DNA of 12,863 bases from NCBI GenBank assembly GCA_903903365.1, contig CAIUYS010000238.1, positions 1 to 12,863 on the forward strand, given 5' to 3'. The translations under genes were made by a program, and so were the position numbers. The DNA comes from an uncultured Methylococcaceae bacterium (GTDB lineage: Bacteria; Pseudomonadota; Gammaproteobacteria; Methylococcales; Methylomonadaceae). Shown one piece after another: positions 6,991-12,863 of this stretch (positions are counted from its first letter, which is position 1; the number at the start of each line of letters is the position of its first letter). The notes below the pieces were generated by a model. That model did not search any database. It saw only the letters and a program-made list of their open reading frames with translations, and was not told the DNA's origin.

Positions 6991-8850
6991 ATGAACAGTG
7001 ACCCAAACAAAAGCATTTTAATTTTTTTGCTGGCGTCCATCGGGCTGATTGCCTTTCCGCATAGCAAAAATATTCCGATACCCTTGTTCGCCTTTTTTTA
7101 TCTGCTGTTAAGCTGGCGTTTTATCGGTATCTGGAAACAAAACTGGCTACCCAATAAACTGACGCTTTTTTTCCTGACCGTCTGCGGACTGGTCTTGATT
7201 TATAGCCAGCATCACGGCTTATTGGGACGGGATGCCGGAACCCGCCTGTTTGTCACCGCCTTGGGGCTTAAATTATTGGAGATTAAATCAGAGCGTGAGC
7301 TTTATCTGATTACCTACTTGGCTTTTATCGTTGCGGCTTCACAGTTTTTATATCAGCAAAGTCTGCTGATGGCCGCTTATATTTTGTTTGTTTGCTGCGT
7401 GCTGTTGGCGACCTTGGTTTGTATCAACAGCAGCAAGCCGCAGCCCTTCGCCGCCTTAAAAACGGCCGGTATTATTCTGCTTCAGGCCATCCCCATGGCG
7501 GTGGTTTTATTTATACTGTTCCCCCGGATTGAAGCGCCCAAATGGATGTTTTTTAACGAGCCACACCAAGCTAAAGCGGGCCTGAGCGATAGCATGGAAC
7601 CCGGCTCTATCAGTGACTTGGGCATGTCGGACGAGCTGGTTTTCAGGGTTAAATTTACAAAAGACTTGCCGCCGCCCAGTCAACGCTATTGGCGCGGGCC
7701 GGTTTTGTCGTATACCGATGGCAAAAAGTGGACGCAGATAAAGGATTTGCGGTTTAAACAGTTTTTAGACAAACCTGTTTTTAGCGGATCGCCCTATCAA
7801 TACACCCTGTTAATGGAGCCGCAGAATAAAAACTGGGTTTTTGCACTGGAGATGCCGGCAGACTATGCCTTACCGTTAAGCCAAAATGCCAACTATCAAC
7901 TGATGACCTCAGAAAGTCCGGATAAACGAACCGAGTACAAAATCATCTCTTATCTCAACTACAACACCGGCTTTATTACCCGTACCGAATACAAAGACGC
8001 AACGCAATTACCCAACCCGCCATCCGATAAAATCAAACAACTGGTCAAACAATTGCACGGCTTTGACAGCACACCCGATGCTTTTATCAAGCAGTTGTTA
8101 ACCCATTTTAGACAGGAAGATTTTCATTACACCTTAACGCCGCCTTTGATGGAAGAAAACCCGATTGAAACTTTCTTGTTTGAAACCCGTTACGGATTTT
8201 GCAGCCATTACGCCGCCGCCTTTGTGTATTTGATGCGGGTTGCCAACATTCCGGCCCGTGTGGTCACCGGTTATCAGGGGGGAGAGTGGAACAAAGTCGG
8301 CAATTTTTTGGAAATACGCCAAGCGGATGCCCATGCCTGGGCAGAAGTCTGGCTGGAAAATAAAGGCTGGGTTCGCTTTGATCCCACGGCCGCTATTGCA
8401 CCGGAAAGAATCGAGCGAAATATCAATATAGACCAACTGATGCCCGGCGGCATTATTAGTTTTGCACCCACCGGTGCTGCTGCGCAAACGGCTTTTAACT
8501 GGCTAAAACAGACCCGTCAATTGTGGAGTAATATTGATTACAACTGGCAACGCTGGGTCATTAACTACGATAACAAAAACCAATCCAGCTTCTTGTCATC
8601 CTTGGGCATCACTGACATCAAGGCCATGATTTACTGGATGATTGGCAGCATTGGCTTGATAACCGCCCTGCTAAGCTGGTTATTGTTATATCAAAAACAA
8701 CAAGCCATCGATCCGGTCTTGCGCATTTATAACCGGTTTTGTAAAAAACTGGCCAAACGCGGACTACCCAAAGGACAATGTGAAGGCGCAAAAGATTTTG
8801 CCGAGAGAATCAAAATAACGTTACCCGAACAAGCCGCGGCTATAGACTAA
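6991..8850 (+). CDS. tgpA: TgpA-like membrane transglutaminase, C-terminus cut by an in-frame TAA
   Basis: This 619-residue protein has about six N-terminal membrane helices (to about residue 178), a DUF3488-type linker (RYWRGPVLSYTDG, 232-244) and a transglutaminase-like domain. The catalytic triad is visible as Cys404 (YGFCSHYA), His448 (ADAHAW) and Asp464 (RFDPTAA). One more membrane helix (about 546-567) and the start of a cytoplasmic DUF4129-type tail follow. The catalytic domain should face the periplasm. Pseudomonas aeruginosa TgpA, encoded in an equivalent moxR-DUF58-tgpA cluster, is essential; its substrate is not established. It starts 4 nt after the DUF58 stop. The family is usually about 650-670 residues: here a TAA at 8848-8850 ends the frame, but 36 further codons in the same frame continue the tail. 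It is either a truncated variant, a readthrough case or a sequence error. All catalytic parts are intact. Confidence 0.9.
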   Translation: MNSDPNKSILIFLLASIGLIAFPHSKNIPIPLFAFFYLLLSWRFIGIWKQNWLPNKLTLFFLTVCGLVLIYSQHHGLLGRDAGTRLFVTALGLKLLEIKSERELYLITYLAFIVAASQFLYQQSLLMAAYILFVCCVLLATLVCINSSKPQPFAALKTAGIILLQAIPMAVVLFILFPRIEAPKWMFFNEPHQAKAGLSDSMEPGSISDLGMSDELVFRVKFTKDLPPPSQRYWRGPVLSYTDGKKWTQIKDLRFKQFLDKPVFSGSPYQYTLLMEPQNKNWVFALEMPADYALPLSQNANYQLMTSESPDKRTEYKIISYLNYNTGFITRTEYKDATQLPNPPSDKIKQLVKQLHGFDSTPDAFIKQLLTHFRQEDFHYTLTPPLMEENPIETFLFETRYGFCSHYAAAFVYLMRVANIPARVVTGYQGGEWNKVGNFLEIRQADAHAWAEVWLENKGWVRFDPTAAIAPERIERNINIDQLMPGGIISFAPTGAAAQTAFNWLKQTRQLWSNIDYNWQRWVINYDNKNQSSFLSSLGITDIKAMIYWMIGSIGLITALLSWLLLYQKQQAIDPVLRIYNRFCKKLAKRGLPKGQCEGAKDFAERIKITLPEQAAAID

Positions 8851-8961
8851 ATTACTGATTTATTTATCAAGTTACATTACGGTAAAAATGCAGGTTTGGA
8901 TGATTTTAAACGATTTAAAGAATCAGTTGAAAAATTTAAAATCTCGTCAATTAAAAAATAG
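8851..8961 (+). pseudogene. C-terminal remainder of tgpA beyond the premature stop
   Basis: In frame with tgpA, directly after its TAA, 36 codons run to a TAG at 8959-8961. They encode a segment beginning ITDLFIKLHYG, charged and helical in character. That fits the closing part of the DUF4129 tail, which in relatives typically reads as a (I/L)-x-LYLQLRYG-like stretch (from memory). With the stop read as one residue (CAA to TAA is a single change) the protein would be 656 residues, matching the family. There is no separate start codon or ribosome binding site, so it is not an independent gene. Confidence 0.7.
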
Positions 8962-9097
8962 AACACAGATGGCACGGACTTAACGGATACTCAATCATCA
9001 AGTTTTCTTACCTTGACTTTCCCGAATTTAATAAGCAGATTGAGTGCCAGAAACTGCCGGAATAAGGGTTGCCGGCACACGGTACGAGAGCAAGTAG
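8962..9097. other. Non-coding stretch with a short inverted repeat (9055-9077)
   Basis: After the tgpA frame finally closes there is no gene. TGCCGG and CCGGCA (9055-9077) form a 6-bp stem with an 11-nt loop. No U-run terminator for the operon is visible. The short plus-strand frames running through 9013-9302 are composed of repeat sequence and do not look like genes. Confidence 0.4.
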
Positions 9098-9124
9098 CCT
9101 CGATACAGCAAAGCGGAATCGAGG
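9098..9124. repeat. REP-like hairpin
   Basis: CCTCGAT and ATCGAGG form a perfect 7-bp stem around ACAGCAAAGCGGA. A GTAG precedes the left arm, as in many REP-type palindromes with a GTAG head and a GCGGAAT loop element. Such elements are usually dispersed in many copies per genome; only one is in this window. Confidence 0.5.
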
Positions 9125-9172
9125 AATTATTAACTCCGAATATCTCGATTTCACTACGTCATATCAAAGCTA

Positions 9173-9297
9173 CTGTAAATATTCACCTCCCCCTTTGAAA
9201 AAGGGGGAGAGCAAAGCGAGGGGGCAGAGGGGGATTTATCTAATAAAATCTCCCCTAACCTCTCTTTTTCAAAGAGGGACTGAATACTTACTTACAG
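9173..9297. repeat. MITE-like nested inverted repeat element
   Basis: About 125 bp bounded by CTGTAA and TTACAG. The two ends, read inward on opposite strands, align as CTGTAA..ATTCA followed by CCCTTTGAAAAAG or CCTCTTTGAAAAAG, and then by G-rich segments ending GGGGGATTT or GGGGAGATTT. Inside the left half, CTCCCCCTTT and AAAGGGGGAG (9187-9209) form a perfect 10-bp hairpin. The whole can fold into a long imperfect cruciform. It encodes no transposase, so it would depend on one elsewhere. I see no clear target-site duplication. Similar CCCCCTTTGAAAAAGGGGG repeats are common in bacterial genomes, which makes a dispersed element likely. Confidence 0.55.
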
Positions 9298-9332
9298 CGT
9301 AAATATTATAAATGGATTAAACAACAGGCAAT

Positions 9333-9354
9333 AAAAAGCCCGCATAAAGCGGGC
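9333..9354 (-). terminator. Strong intrinsic terminator
   Basis: On the minus strand GCCCGC-TTTAT-GCGGGC is followed directly by TTTTTATT. This is a textbook Rho-independent terminator with a perfect 6-bp GC stem. The nearest upstream minus-strand gene, bepA, ends 335 bp away, so this terminator more likely ends a separate transcript from within the intergenic region. On the plus strand only a poorer U-rich stretch follows. Confidence 0.75.
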
Positions 9355-9512
9355 GCGTTGAGTTTTATTATTTTTATTATTTAAGCTGTTACTTACACAG
9401 CCCAACTCACGAAGTGTTACTCTCTTTTATTATTGTTATATGTGCGCCCGTTAAGGCTACCTCTCCCCCCTCTTTTAACCGGTTGTTAAACCAGCCTAGC
9501 CCCGTAAAGCTG
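9333..9512 (-). ncRNA. Candidate small non-coding RNA (about 180 nt)
   Basis: A promoter-like pair TGGACG (9546-9541), 16 bp, TATAAA (9524-9519) would start a minus-strand transcript near 9512, ending at the strong terminator 9333-9354. Predicted hairpins within it include CTGGTT-TAAC-AACCGG (near 9480-9495), GCTGT-GTAAGTA-ACAGC (near 9384-9400) and a GGCTA/TAGCC pairing that would enclose the first. A purine-rich GAGGGGGGAGAGG segment lies between them. No open frame of useful length exists on this strand. I do not recognise it as 6S RNA, tmRNA, SRP RNA, RNase P RNA or a known riboswitch. It could instead be a long 3' UTR of bepA. Confidence 0.35.
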
Positions 9513-9518
9513 GCGTAT

Positions 9519-9546
9519 TTTATATCTAATAAATTGCCAGCGTCCA
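9519..9546 (-). promoter_or_regulatory. Promoter-like boxes for the candidate sRNA
   Basis: The minus strand shows TGGACG, a 16-bp spacer and TATAAA (with an overlapping TAAAAT). The -35 box matches only four of six consensus bases. GCTGGC and GCCAGC repeats flank the -10 region, a possible operator arrangement. This is a moderate-to-weak prediction. Confidence 0.3.
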
Positions 9547-9640
9547 CAAAAAAAAAGGGTTTTTATTGAAAAAATAGTGAAATCTTAAAATAGCCAATAA
9601 AAACAGTTAATTATAATTATTTGGATATTGCTAGTGTACA
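9547..9640. other. AT-rich non-coding stretch with an inverted repeat (9560-9603)
   Basis: TTTTTATTG (9560-9568) and CAATAAAAA (9595-9603) are a perfect 9-bp inverted repeat separated by 26 nt, within very AT-rich sequence upstream of the candidate sRNA. No coding frame or known element is visible here. Confidence 0.35.
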
Positions 9641-9667
9641 AAAAATCAGGCACTGAGTGCTTTTTTT
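9641..9667. terminator. Weak, possibly bidirectional terminator after bepA
   Basis: AAAAAATCAG-GCAC-TGA-GTGC-TTTTTTT has a short GC core with A- and T-runs on either side, 22 bp past the bepA stop at 9689. On the minus strand it reads GCAC-TCA-GTGC, then CTGATTTTTT. The stem is only 4 bp without its AT extensions, so termination may be partial. Confidence 0.4.
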
Positions 9668-9688
9668 AAAGGCAAGCTATGTTGTCGC

Positions 9689-11239
9689 TTAGCGGTTACG
9701 TTTTGCTTCTTGTTCTTGATTAAAGAAAAAGTGGAGGCGTTCACTCAATATTGAAGATAACTGAAAATTGAGTCCTTTTGATTCTTGAGCCAGTTTTATC
9801 TGCAAAATAGCATCTTTGGTTTGCCCCATGGCATAGTAGTATTCTGCAAGATAGCGATGAGATTCAGCGGGTTGATTCAGGTCGCTGTAAGCTTGTGCCA
9901 ATAGTTCCCAATAAGTCGGCAGGCGCTGCATTTGAGGGTTCAACGATAATAAGTTGTTTCGCGCCAGATCCGCTTTCTCTGTTTTTAATAAAGACGCAAT
10001 ATAATCAAGTTTAATGGCGTCATTATCAGGGAATTGTTCAGTTAGTTTTTTATAACGATTAACAGCCAGTGGATAATTGCGTGCATCCAGAGCCGCGCGG
10101 GCAAGTGCGATTGCGTATTGAGGTTGTTCGGGATAGTCGTGTATTAATGTTTGGAAAACGCCTTCAGCCTCTTTAAATTTCTCCGCTTTAAGTGCGATTA
10201 AGCCCATGCCGTAACGGGCAACAGTTCGTTGCTCGACAGTGCCTTGCGTGAGTCGGGACTGAAAATATTCAGTGGCTGCGGCAGTATTGGTATCTGATAA
10301 AACACGTATTTTTGCTTTGGTTAATTGATAGCCCAGCGAATCAGGATATTGCTTATAAGGATACGTTTCAGCACGTCCGCGCGTGTCGGAAATACGTGAT
10401 GCGGTCACCGGGTGAGTCCGTAAAAATTCAGGTACCGCTTGTCCGTAATAACGGGTTGCTTGTTGTAAGCGTTCAAAGAATGTTGGCATACTTCGCGGAT
10501 CGTATCGTGAGGCGGCCAAGGTTTGCATGCCGACACGGTCTGCCTCTTCTTCATTTTCGCGGGTAAAATTAATTTGAAACTGGACGTTACCGGCCATAAT
10601 GGCCATGATGGCGGCTTGTCCCATGGCCGGTGATTGTGTGCCTAATAAAATGGCTGCCAGCATTCCGGCTGCCGAGGGAATAGATAAACGACCCGCAGCT
10701 TCGGCGGCACGGAATAAATGGCGCTGGGTAACGTGCGCAATTTCGTGCCCCATAACGGAAGCTAATTCACTTTCGGCTTCGGTCATTAAAATTAATCCTG
10801 AGTTAACGCCAATATAACCACCGGGTCCTGCAAAAGCGTTAATGTCATTTTCCATCACCACAAAAAAATGGAAAGGATGTTCGGGTGCATCACTATTGGC
10901 CGCCAGTTTTTGACCTATTGACTGAATGTATTCTTGAATCTCGGCATCCTGATTAATGGTGATCTGTGAGTGCAGGCTTCTAAAAAAAGCTTCGCCAAAT
11001 TCTTTTTCTTCGGCGGGTGAAATCAGGGTGCCGGAAGAATCACCCATATCAGGCAATTCGATTTTTTTAATCGCAGGCGCTTGCTGTGCCGGCGAGTTGG
11101 CCTCTTGACCGCCAAGGGTATCAGGCTGTGGCGCTGGCAAGCTTTTGTGGGTAACGATAACCCGTTGCTCATTAGCTTGCTGGGGTGCAGGGAAAAGGGC
11201 AAGGCTTAATGCCAGTGTGATAGCAGTGGGTTTAAACAT
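9689..11239 (-). CDS. bepA: BepA-like periplasmic M48 metalloprotease with TPR domain
   Basis: This 516-residue protein has an N-terminal signal peptide (ITLALSLALFPA, about residues 6-18), a Pro/Gln/Ala-rich linker (about 20-58), an M48 peptidase domain and C-terminal TPR-like helices (about 335-485). The zinc site is visible as HEIAH (165-169, His165, Glu166, His169), with the third ligand probably Glu230 in RENEEEADRVG. E. coli BepA (487 residues) matures or degrades the LPS transporter LptD and stalled outer-membrane proteins at the BAM complex. The domain order and the NDINAFAGPGGYIGVNSGL block match that family. The longer N-terminal linker accounts for the extra length. It is transcribed alone and diverges from tusD; a TATAAT at 11319-11324 lies about 80 bp upstream. 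The ribosome binding site is weak. Confidence 0.93.
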   Translation of the reverse strand: MFKPTAITLALSLALFPAPQQANEQRVIVTHKSLPAPQPDTLGGQEANSPAQQAPAIKKIELPDMGDSSGTLISPAEEKEFGEAFFRSLHSQITINQDAEIQEYIQSIGQKLAANSDAPEHPFHFFVVMENDINAFAGPGGYIGVNSGLILMTEAESELASVMGHEIAHVTQRHLFRAAEAAGRLSIPSAAGMLAAILLGTQSPAMGQAAIMAIMAGNVQFQINFTRENEEEADRVGMQTLAASRYDPRSMPTFFERLQQATRYYGQAVPEFLRTHPVTASRISDTRGRAETYPYKQYPDSLGYQLTKAKIRVLSDTNTAAATEYFQSRLTQGTVEQRTVARYGMGLIALKAEKFKEAEGVFQTLIHDYPEQPQYAIALARAALDARNYPLAVNRYKKLTEQFPDNDAIKLDYIASLLKTEKADLARNNLLSLNPQMQRLPTYWELLAQAYSDLNQPAESHRYLAEYYYAMGQTKDAILQIKLAQESKGLNFQLSSILSERLHFFFNQEQEAKRNR

Positions 11240-11318
11240 GAGGTCTCAGGGGGGTTACAATAAGAGTGCAACTAAATCAGCAGGAAATTAGTTAATCATA
11301 ATAGAATATCAGCTATTT

Positions 11319-11324
11319 ATTATA
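11319..11324 (-). promoter_or_regulatory. -10 hexamer TATAAT of bepA
   Basis: A perfect TATAAT on the minus strand lies 80 bp before the bepA ATG, in the 127-bp space shared with divergent tusD. No good -35 is found at 16-18 bp. It would give a leader of about 70 nt. Confidence 0.4.
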
Positions 11325-11366
11325 AAACATCTCACCTAAATATAACCTAAGAAATATAGTTACAAA

Positions 11367-11756
11367 ATGAAATTTTCCATTCAAGTTAATAGCAGTCCCT
11401 ATCATTCAAATGCCGGACAGACTGCTTATCAGTTTATTAAGGCCGCTTTGGCGCTGGGTCATGAGGTTTTTCGGGTGTTTTTTTATCACGACGGCGTTTA
11501 TCATGCTTTTAAATACGCAACGCCGCCTGATGATGAATTGCATATTACTGCACAATGGAGTGACTTGGCGATGCGTCATCAAATTGATTTAGTGGTGTGT
11601 ATTTCGGCTGCTCAACGGCGCGGATTGCTGTGTGCCGATGAAGCCAAAAGACAAGGTAAGCAGGATGTTGAGCTGGCCGATGGCTTTCGGATTTCCGGTC
11701 TGGGGCAACTGGTTGAAGCTACGCTTGAAGCAGATCGGTTTATTGTATTTGGATAA
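11367..11756 (+). CDS. tusD: Sulfurtransferase TusD (DsrE family)
   Basis: This 129-residue protein is nearly the same length as E. coli TusD (128). TusD is the catalytic subunit of the TusBCD complex, which takes sulfur from TusA and hands it to TusE for 2-thiolation of tRNA wobble uridine by MnmA. The active cysteine is conserved at the same position, Cys78 (VVCISAAQRRG). Other family marks are VFFYHDGVYHA (37-47) and SGLGQLVEA (110-118). A related DsrE role in sulfur oxidation is possible, but no dsr genes are visible. It is the first gene of a two-gene operon, and tusC begins 6 nt after its stop. Upstream it shares a 127-bp divergent intergenic region with bepA. Confidence 0.92.
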   Translation: MKFSIQVNSSPYHSNAGQTAYQFIKAALALGHEVFRVFFYHDGVYHAFKYATPPDDELHITAQWSDLAMRHQIDLVVCISAAQRRGLLCADEAKRQGKQDVELADGFRISGLGQLVEATLEADRFIVFG

Positions 11757-11762
11757 TTAGGA

Positions 11763-12119
11763 ATGAAAAGTTATTTATTTGTGTTGCGTAAACCGGCCCA
11801 CAGTGGCGCGTATGTTCAGGAAATATTGGATATTATTTTAACCACGGCGGCTTTTGATCAGCCGGTTAGTATTTTATTGTTGGATGATGGCGTGTTTCAG
11901 TTAAAAAAAAATCAACAACCAGAAAATACCGGGATGAAAGATACGGCCGCTATTTTTAATGCCTTGGAAATTTATGAGGTTAAGGACATTGTCATCGAAG
12001 TTGAGTCTTTGCAGGAACGTGGTTTAAATCCGGAGGACTTGTGTTTGCCTGTTGAGGCGGTTTATAGAAAAGACATTGCCGTATTAATGAAACGCTTTGA
12101 TGTGATCTTTGCGGGATAA
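11763..12119 (+). CDS. tusC: Sulfurtransferase complex subunit TusC (DsrF family)
   Basis: This 118-residue protein is close to E. coli TusC (119). Shared features are the LFVLRKPAHSGAYVQEILD N-terminus, LLDDGVFQL (39-47) and SLQERGLNPEDL (82-93), the last aligning with the SLRERGLDP block of E. coli. TusC is a structural partner in the TusBCD heterohexamer. It is in operon with tusD; a GGA about 9 nt upstream serves as a ribosome binding site. In E. coli tusB follows at once, but here the next 268 bp hold only palindromic repeats, so tusB is absent from its usual place and must be elsewhere or lost. Confidence 0.9.
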   Translation: MKSYLFVLRKPAHSGAYVQEILDIILTTAAFDQPVSILLLDDGVFQLKKNQQPENTGMKDTAAIFNALEIYEVKDIVIEVESLQERGLNPEDLCLPVEAVYRKDIAVLMKRFDVIFAG

Positions 12120-12157
12120 CGGGGCATGTCTTTCGCAGAAAATTACCCAAGTAGTAG

Positions 12158-12174
12158 GGTGCGTATCGCGTACC
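12158..12174. repeat. Small REP-like hairpin after tusC
   Basis: GGTGCG-TATCG-CGTACC forms a 6-bp stem with one G-T pair. It is preceded by GTAG and TAG, recalling the widespread GTAGGGTGCG...CGCACC-type dispersed repeat. It is the first of three palindromes in a row between tusC and the lipocalin gene. Confidence 0.5.
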
Positions 12175-12175
12175 A

Positions 12176-12290
12176 CCATACACATCAACTTAAAGATATT
12201 ACAGACCACGAAGACACGAAGTTCACGAGAAAAACCAAAGTAAAATCTTCGTGTTCTTCGTGGCGAAATGTCTTAACTTGATGTCTATGG
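12176..12290. repeat. 115-bp imperfect inverted repeat with CACGAAG core
   Basis: Outer arms CCATACACATCAA (12176-12188) and TTGATGTCTATGG (12278-12290) match at 12 of 13 positions. Inner arms CCACGAAGACACGAAG (12206-12221) and CTTCGTGTTCTTCGTGG (12247-12263) match apart from one inserted base. The middle pairs loosely. The CCACGAAG...CTTCGTGG core resembles a repeat seen between genes in many unrelated bacteria. It has no coding capacity and could behave as a MITE. Confidence 0.6.
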
Positions 12291-12338
12291 GGATCGGGTC
12301 GGGGTGGCGGGCGCAATCCCGTCACCCCGACCCGATCC
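12291..12338. repeat. 48-bp near-perfect GC-rich palindrome
   Basis: A perfect 16-bp arm GGATCGGGTCGGGGTG pairs with CACCCCGACCCGATCC. The stem extends inward through GCGGG/CCCGT to a 6-nt CGCAAT loop, giving 21 pairs with one G-T. It abuts the preceding inverted repeat with no gap. With no U-tract it is not a classical terminator, but lying between convergent genes it could stop or stabilise both transcripts. Confidence 0.65.
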
Positions 12339-12387
12339 ACTGAAAGTTGGCTACCCGCCTAAAATGGCAGGTTCTGTTAACGTCAAA

Positions 12388-12863
12388 TTAGTCCTGATTA
12401 ACAAAGATAAACTGGTCTGTGGCAAAGCCCATTTTTTTTGCTTTTTCAATTAACGCATCAAGAGTCGCTTTTGGCAACTGTTTGGTTCTTGATAATATCC
12501 AAAAATAAGATTTATCAGGGCCGGTAATCATCGAATAGGCGTAGTCTTTTTTATCCAGGTCGATGATGTTATAGCCACCATAAAACGGGCCGAAGAAAGA
12601 AACCTTTAAATGGCCTTTGTCGGGTTGTTCTACAAAATAGGCCTTGCCTTCAGCCTGTTCCCATTGTCCATCCGCCTGATTCCAGCCTTTGTTAAGCACT
12701 TTGACGCCGCCGTCCTCTGTTAATGAGTAAGTGGCCGAGATGTTATTCAGGCCCCTTTCAAAACGATGATCCAGTCTTGCTATCTCGTACCAGGTGCCCA
12801 TATAACGGTTAGCCTCAAAGCCATCAATCACTGTTAAGCCATCGGGAGTTCCGGTACACGCTG
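12388..12863 (-). CDS. blc: Outer-membrane lipocalin Blc (5' end outside window)
   Basis: The lipocalin frame continues upstream of the GTG at 12831 to the window edge, so the gene is longer than that start suggests. The edge codons read Ala-Cys-Thr-Gly-Thr-Pro, the end of a lipobox; the cysteine at 12856-12858 would be the lipidated residue 1 of the mature protein. The Thr at +2 suggests outer-membrane sorting. Mature features match Blc: the lipocalin GxW motif in GTWYEIARLDHRFERGL, VSFFGPFYGGYN, and YFWILSRT near the C-terminus. Blc binds lysophospholipids or fatty acids and is linked to envelope stress and lipid repair, a theme shared with aas in this window. The signal peptide and true start are beyond 12863. 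Confidence 0.93.
   Translation of the reverse strand, partial: ACTGTPDGLTVIDGFEANRYMGTWYEIARLDHRFERGLNNISATYSLTEDGGVKVLNKGWNQADGQWEQAEGKAYFVEQPDKGHLKVSFFGPFYGGYNIIDLDKKDYAYSMITGPDKSYFWILSRTKQLPKATLDALIEKAKKMGFATDQFIFVNQD

Noticed and set aside
8134..8487. Minus-strand frame of 117 codons inside tgpA
   Set aside because: It is antisense to the conserved catalytic domain of tgpA and carries no recognisable motif.
9013..9302. Overlapping plus-strand frames of 61 and 77 codons
   Set aside because: They consist of REP-like and MITE-like repeat sequence; the PPPLKKGE-type peptide is a known artefact of such repeats, and no start signals precede them.
9333..9512. Identification of the candidate RNA as 6S RNA, tmRNA or SRP RNA
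   Set aside because: The length is near that of 6S RNA, but the closing stem and central bubble are not seen, and the conserved tmRNA and SRP RNA sequences are absent.
12126..12280. Short frame after tusC that could have been a tusB remnant
   Set aside because: It begins ATGTCTTTCGCAG but soon runs into palindromic repeats and shows no TusB/DsrH features.
12176..12338. CRISPR-like repeat structure
   Set aside because: The repeats are inverted pairs of different sequence, not direct repeats with regular spacers, and there are no cas genes.
12364..12387. Terminator for the lipocalin gene
   Set aside because: A CCTGCC-ATTTTA-GGCGGG stem just downstream on the minus strand (about 12353-12370) has no following U-run, so it was not called.

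Overview
The window reads as a stretch of gammaproteobacterial chromosome with moderate G+C. Every recognisable protein has a close gammaproteobacterial counterpart: a bifunctional Aas, a BepA-type M48 protease, TusD/TusC and a Blc lipocalin. The mix of housekeeping genes with many small palindromic dispersed repeats fits an obligate methanotroph of the Methylococcales, but that placement is an inference; no methane-oxidation gene is present.

Layout. Positions 1-320 (minus) hold the 5' part of a small membrane-anchored protein of unknown function, with a perfect -10 hexamer and a CRP-like palindrome upstream. Then come three minus-strand genes: adenine deaminase (ade), the acyltransferase/acyl-ACP synthetase aas, and a small DksA/TraR zinc-finger protein. 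Divergent from these, 5140-8850 (plus) is a tight operon of a MoxR AAA+ ATPase, a DUF58 protein and a TgpA-like membrane transglutaminase. The tgpA frame is cut by a TAA; the missing 36 C-terminal codons follow in the same frame up to a TAG at 8959-8961.

Positions 8962-9688 contain no protein gene. They hold REP-like hairpins, a MITE-like nested inverted repeat (9173-9297), and on the minus strand a candidate small RNA ending in a strong intrinsic terminator (9333-9354). Next is bepA (minus), which diverges from tusD-tusC (plus). The place after tusC where tusB is often found holds a tandem block of three unrelated palindromes (12158-12338). The window ends inside a convergent Blc lipocalin gene whose lipobox is at the very edge.

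Functional themes are envelope maintenance (Aas, BepA, Blc, TgpA cluster), tRNA thiolation (TusDC), purine salvage (Ade) and transcription control (DksA-like). I found no convincing new defence, mobile or biosynthetic system. The most notable observations are the tgpA nonsense codon, the candidate sRNA and the stacked palindromes.
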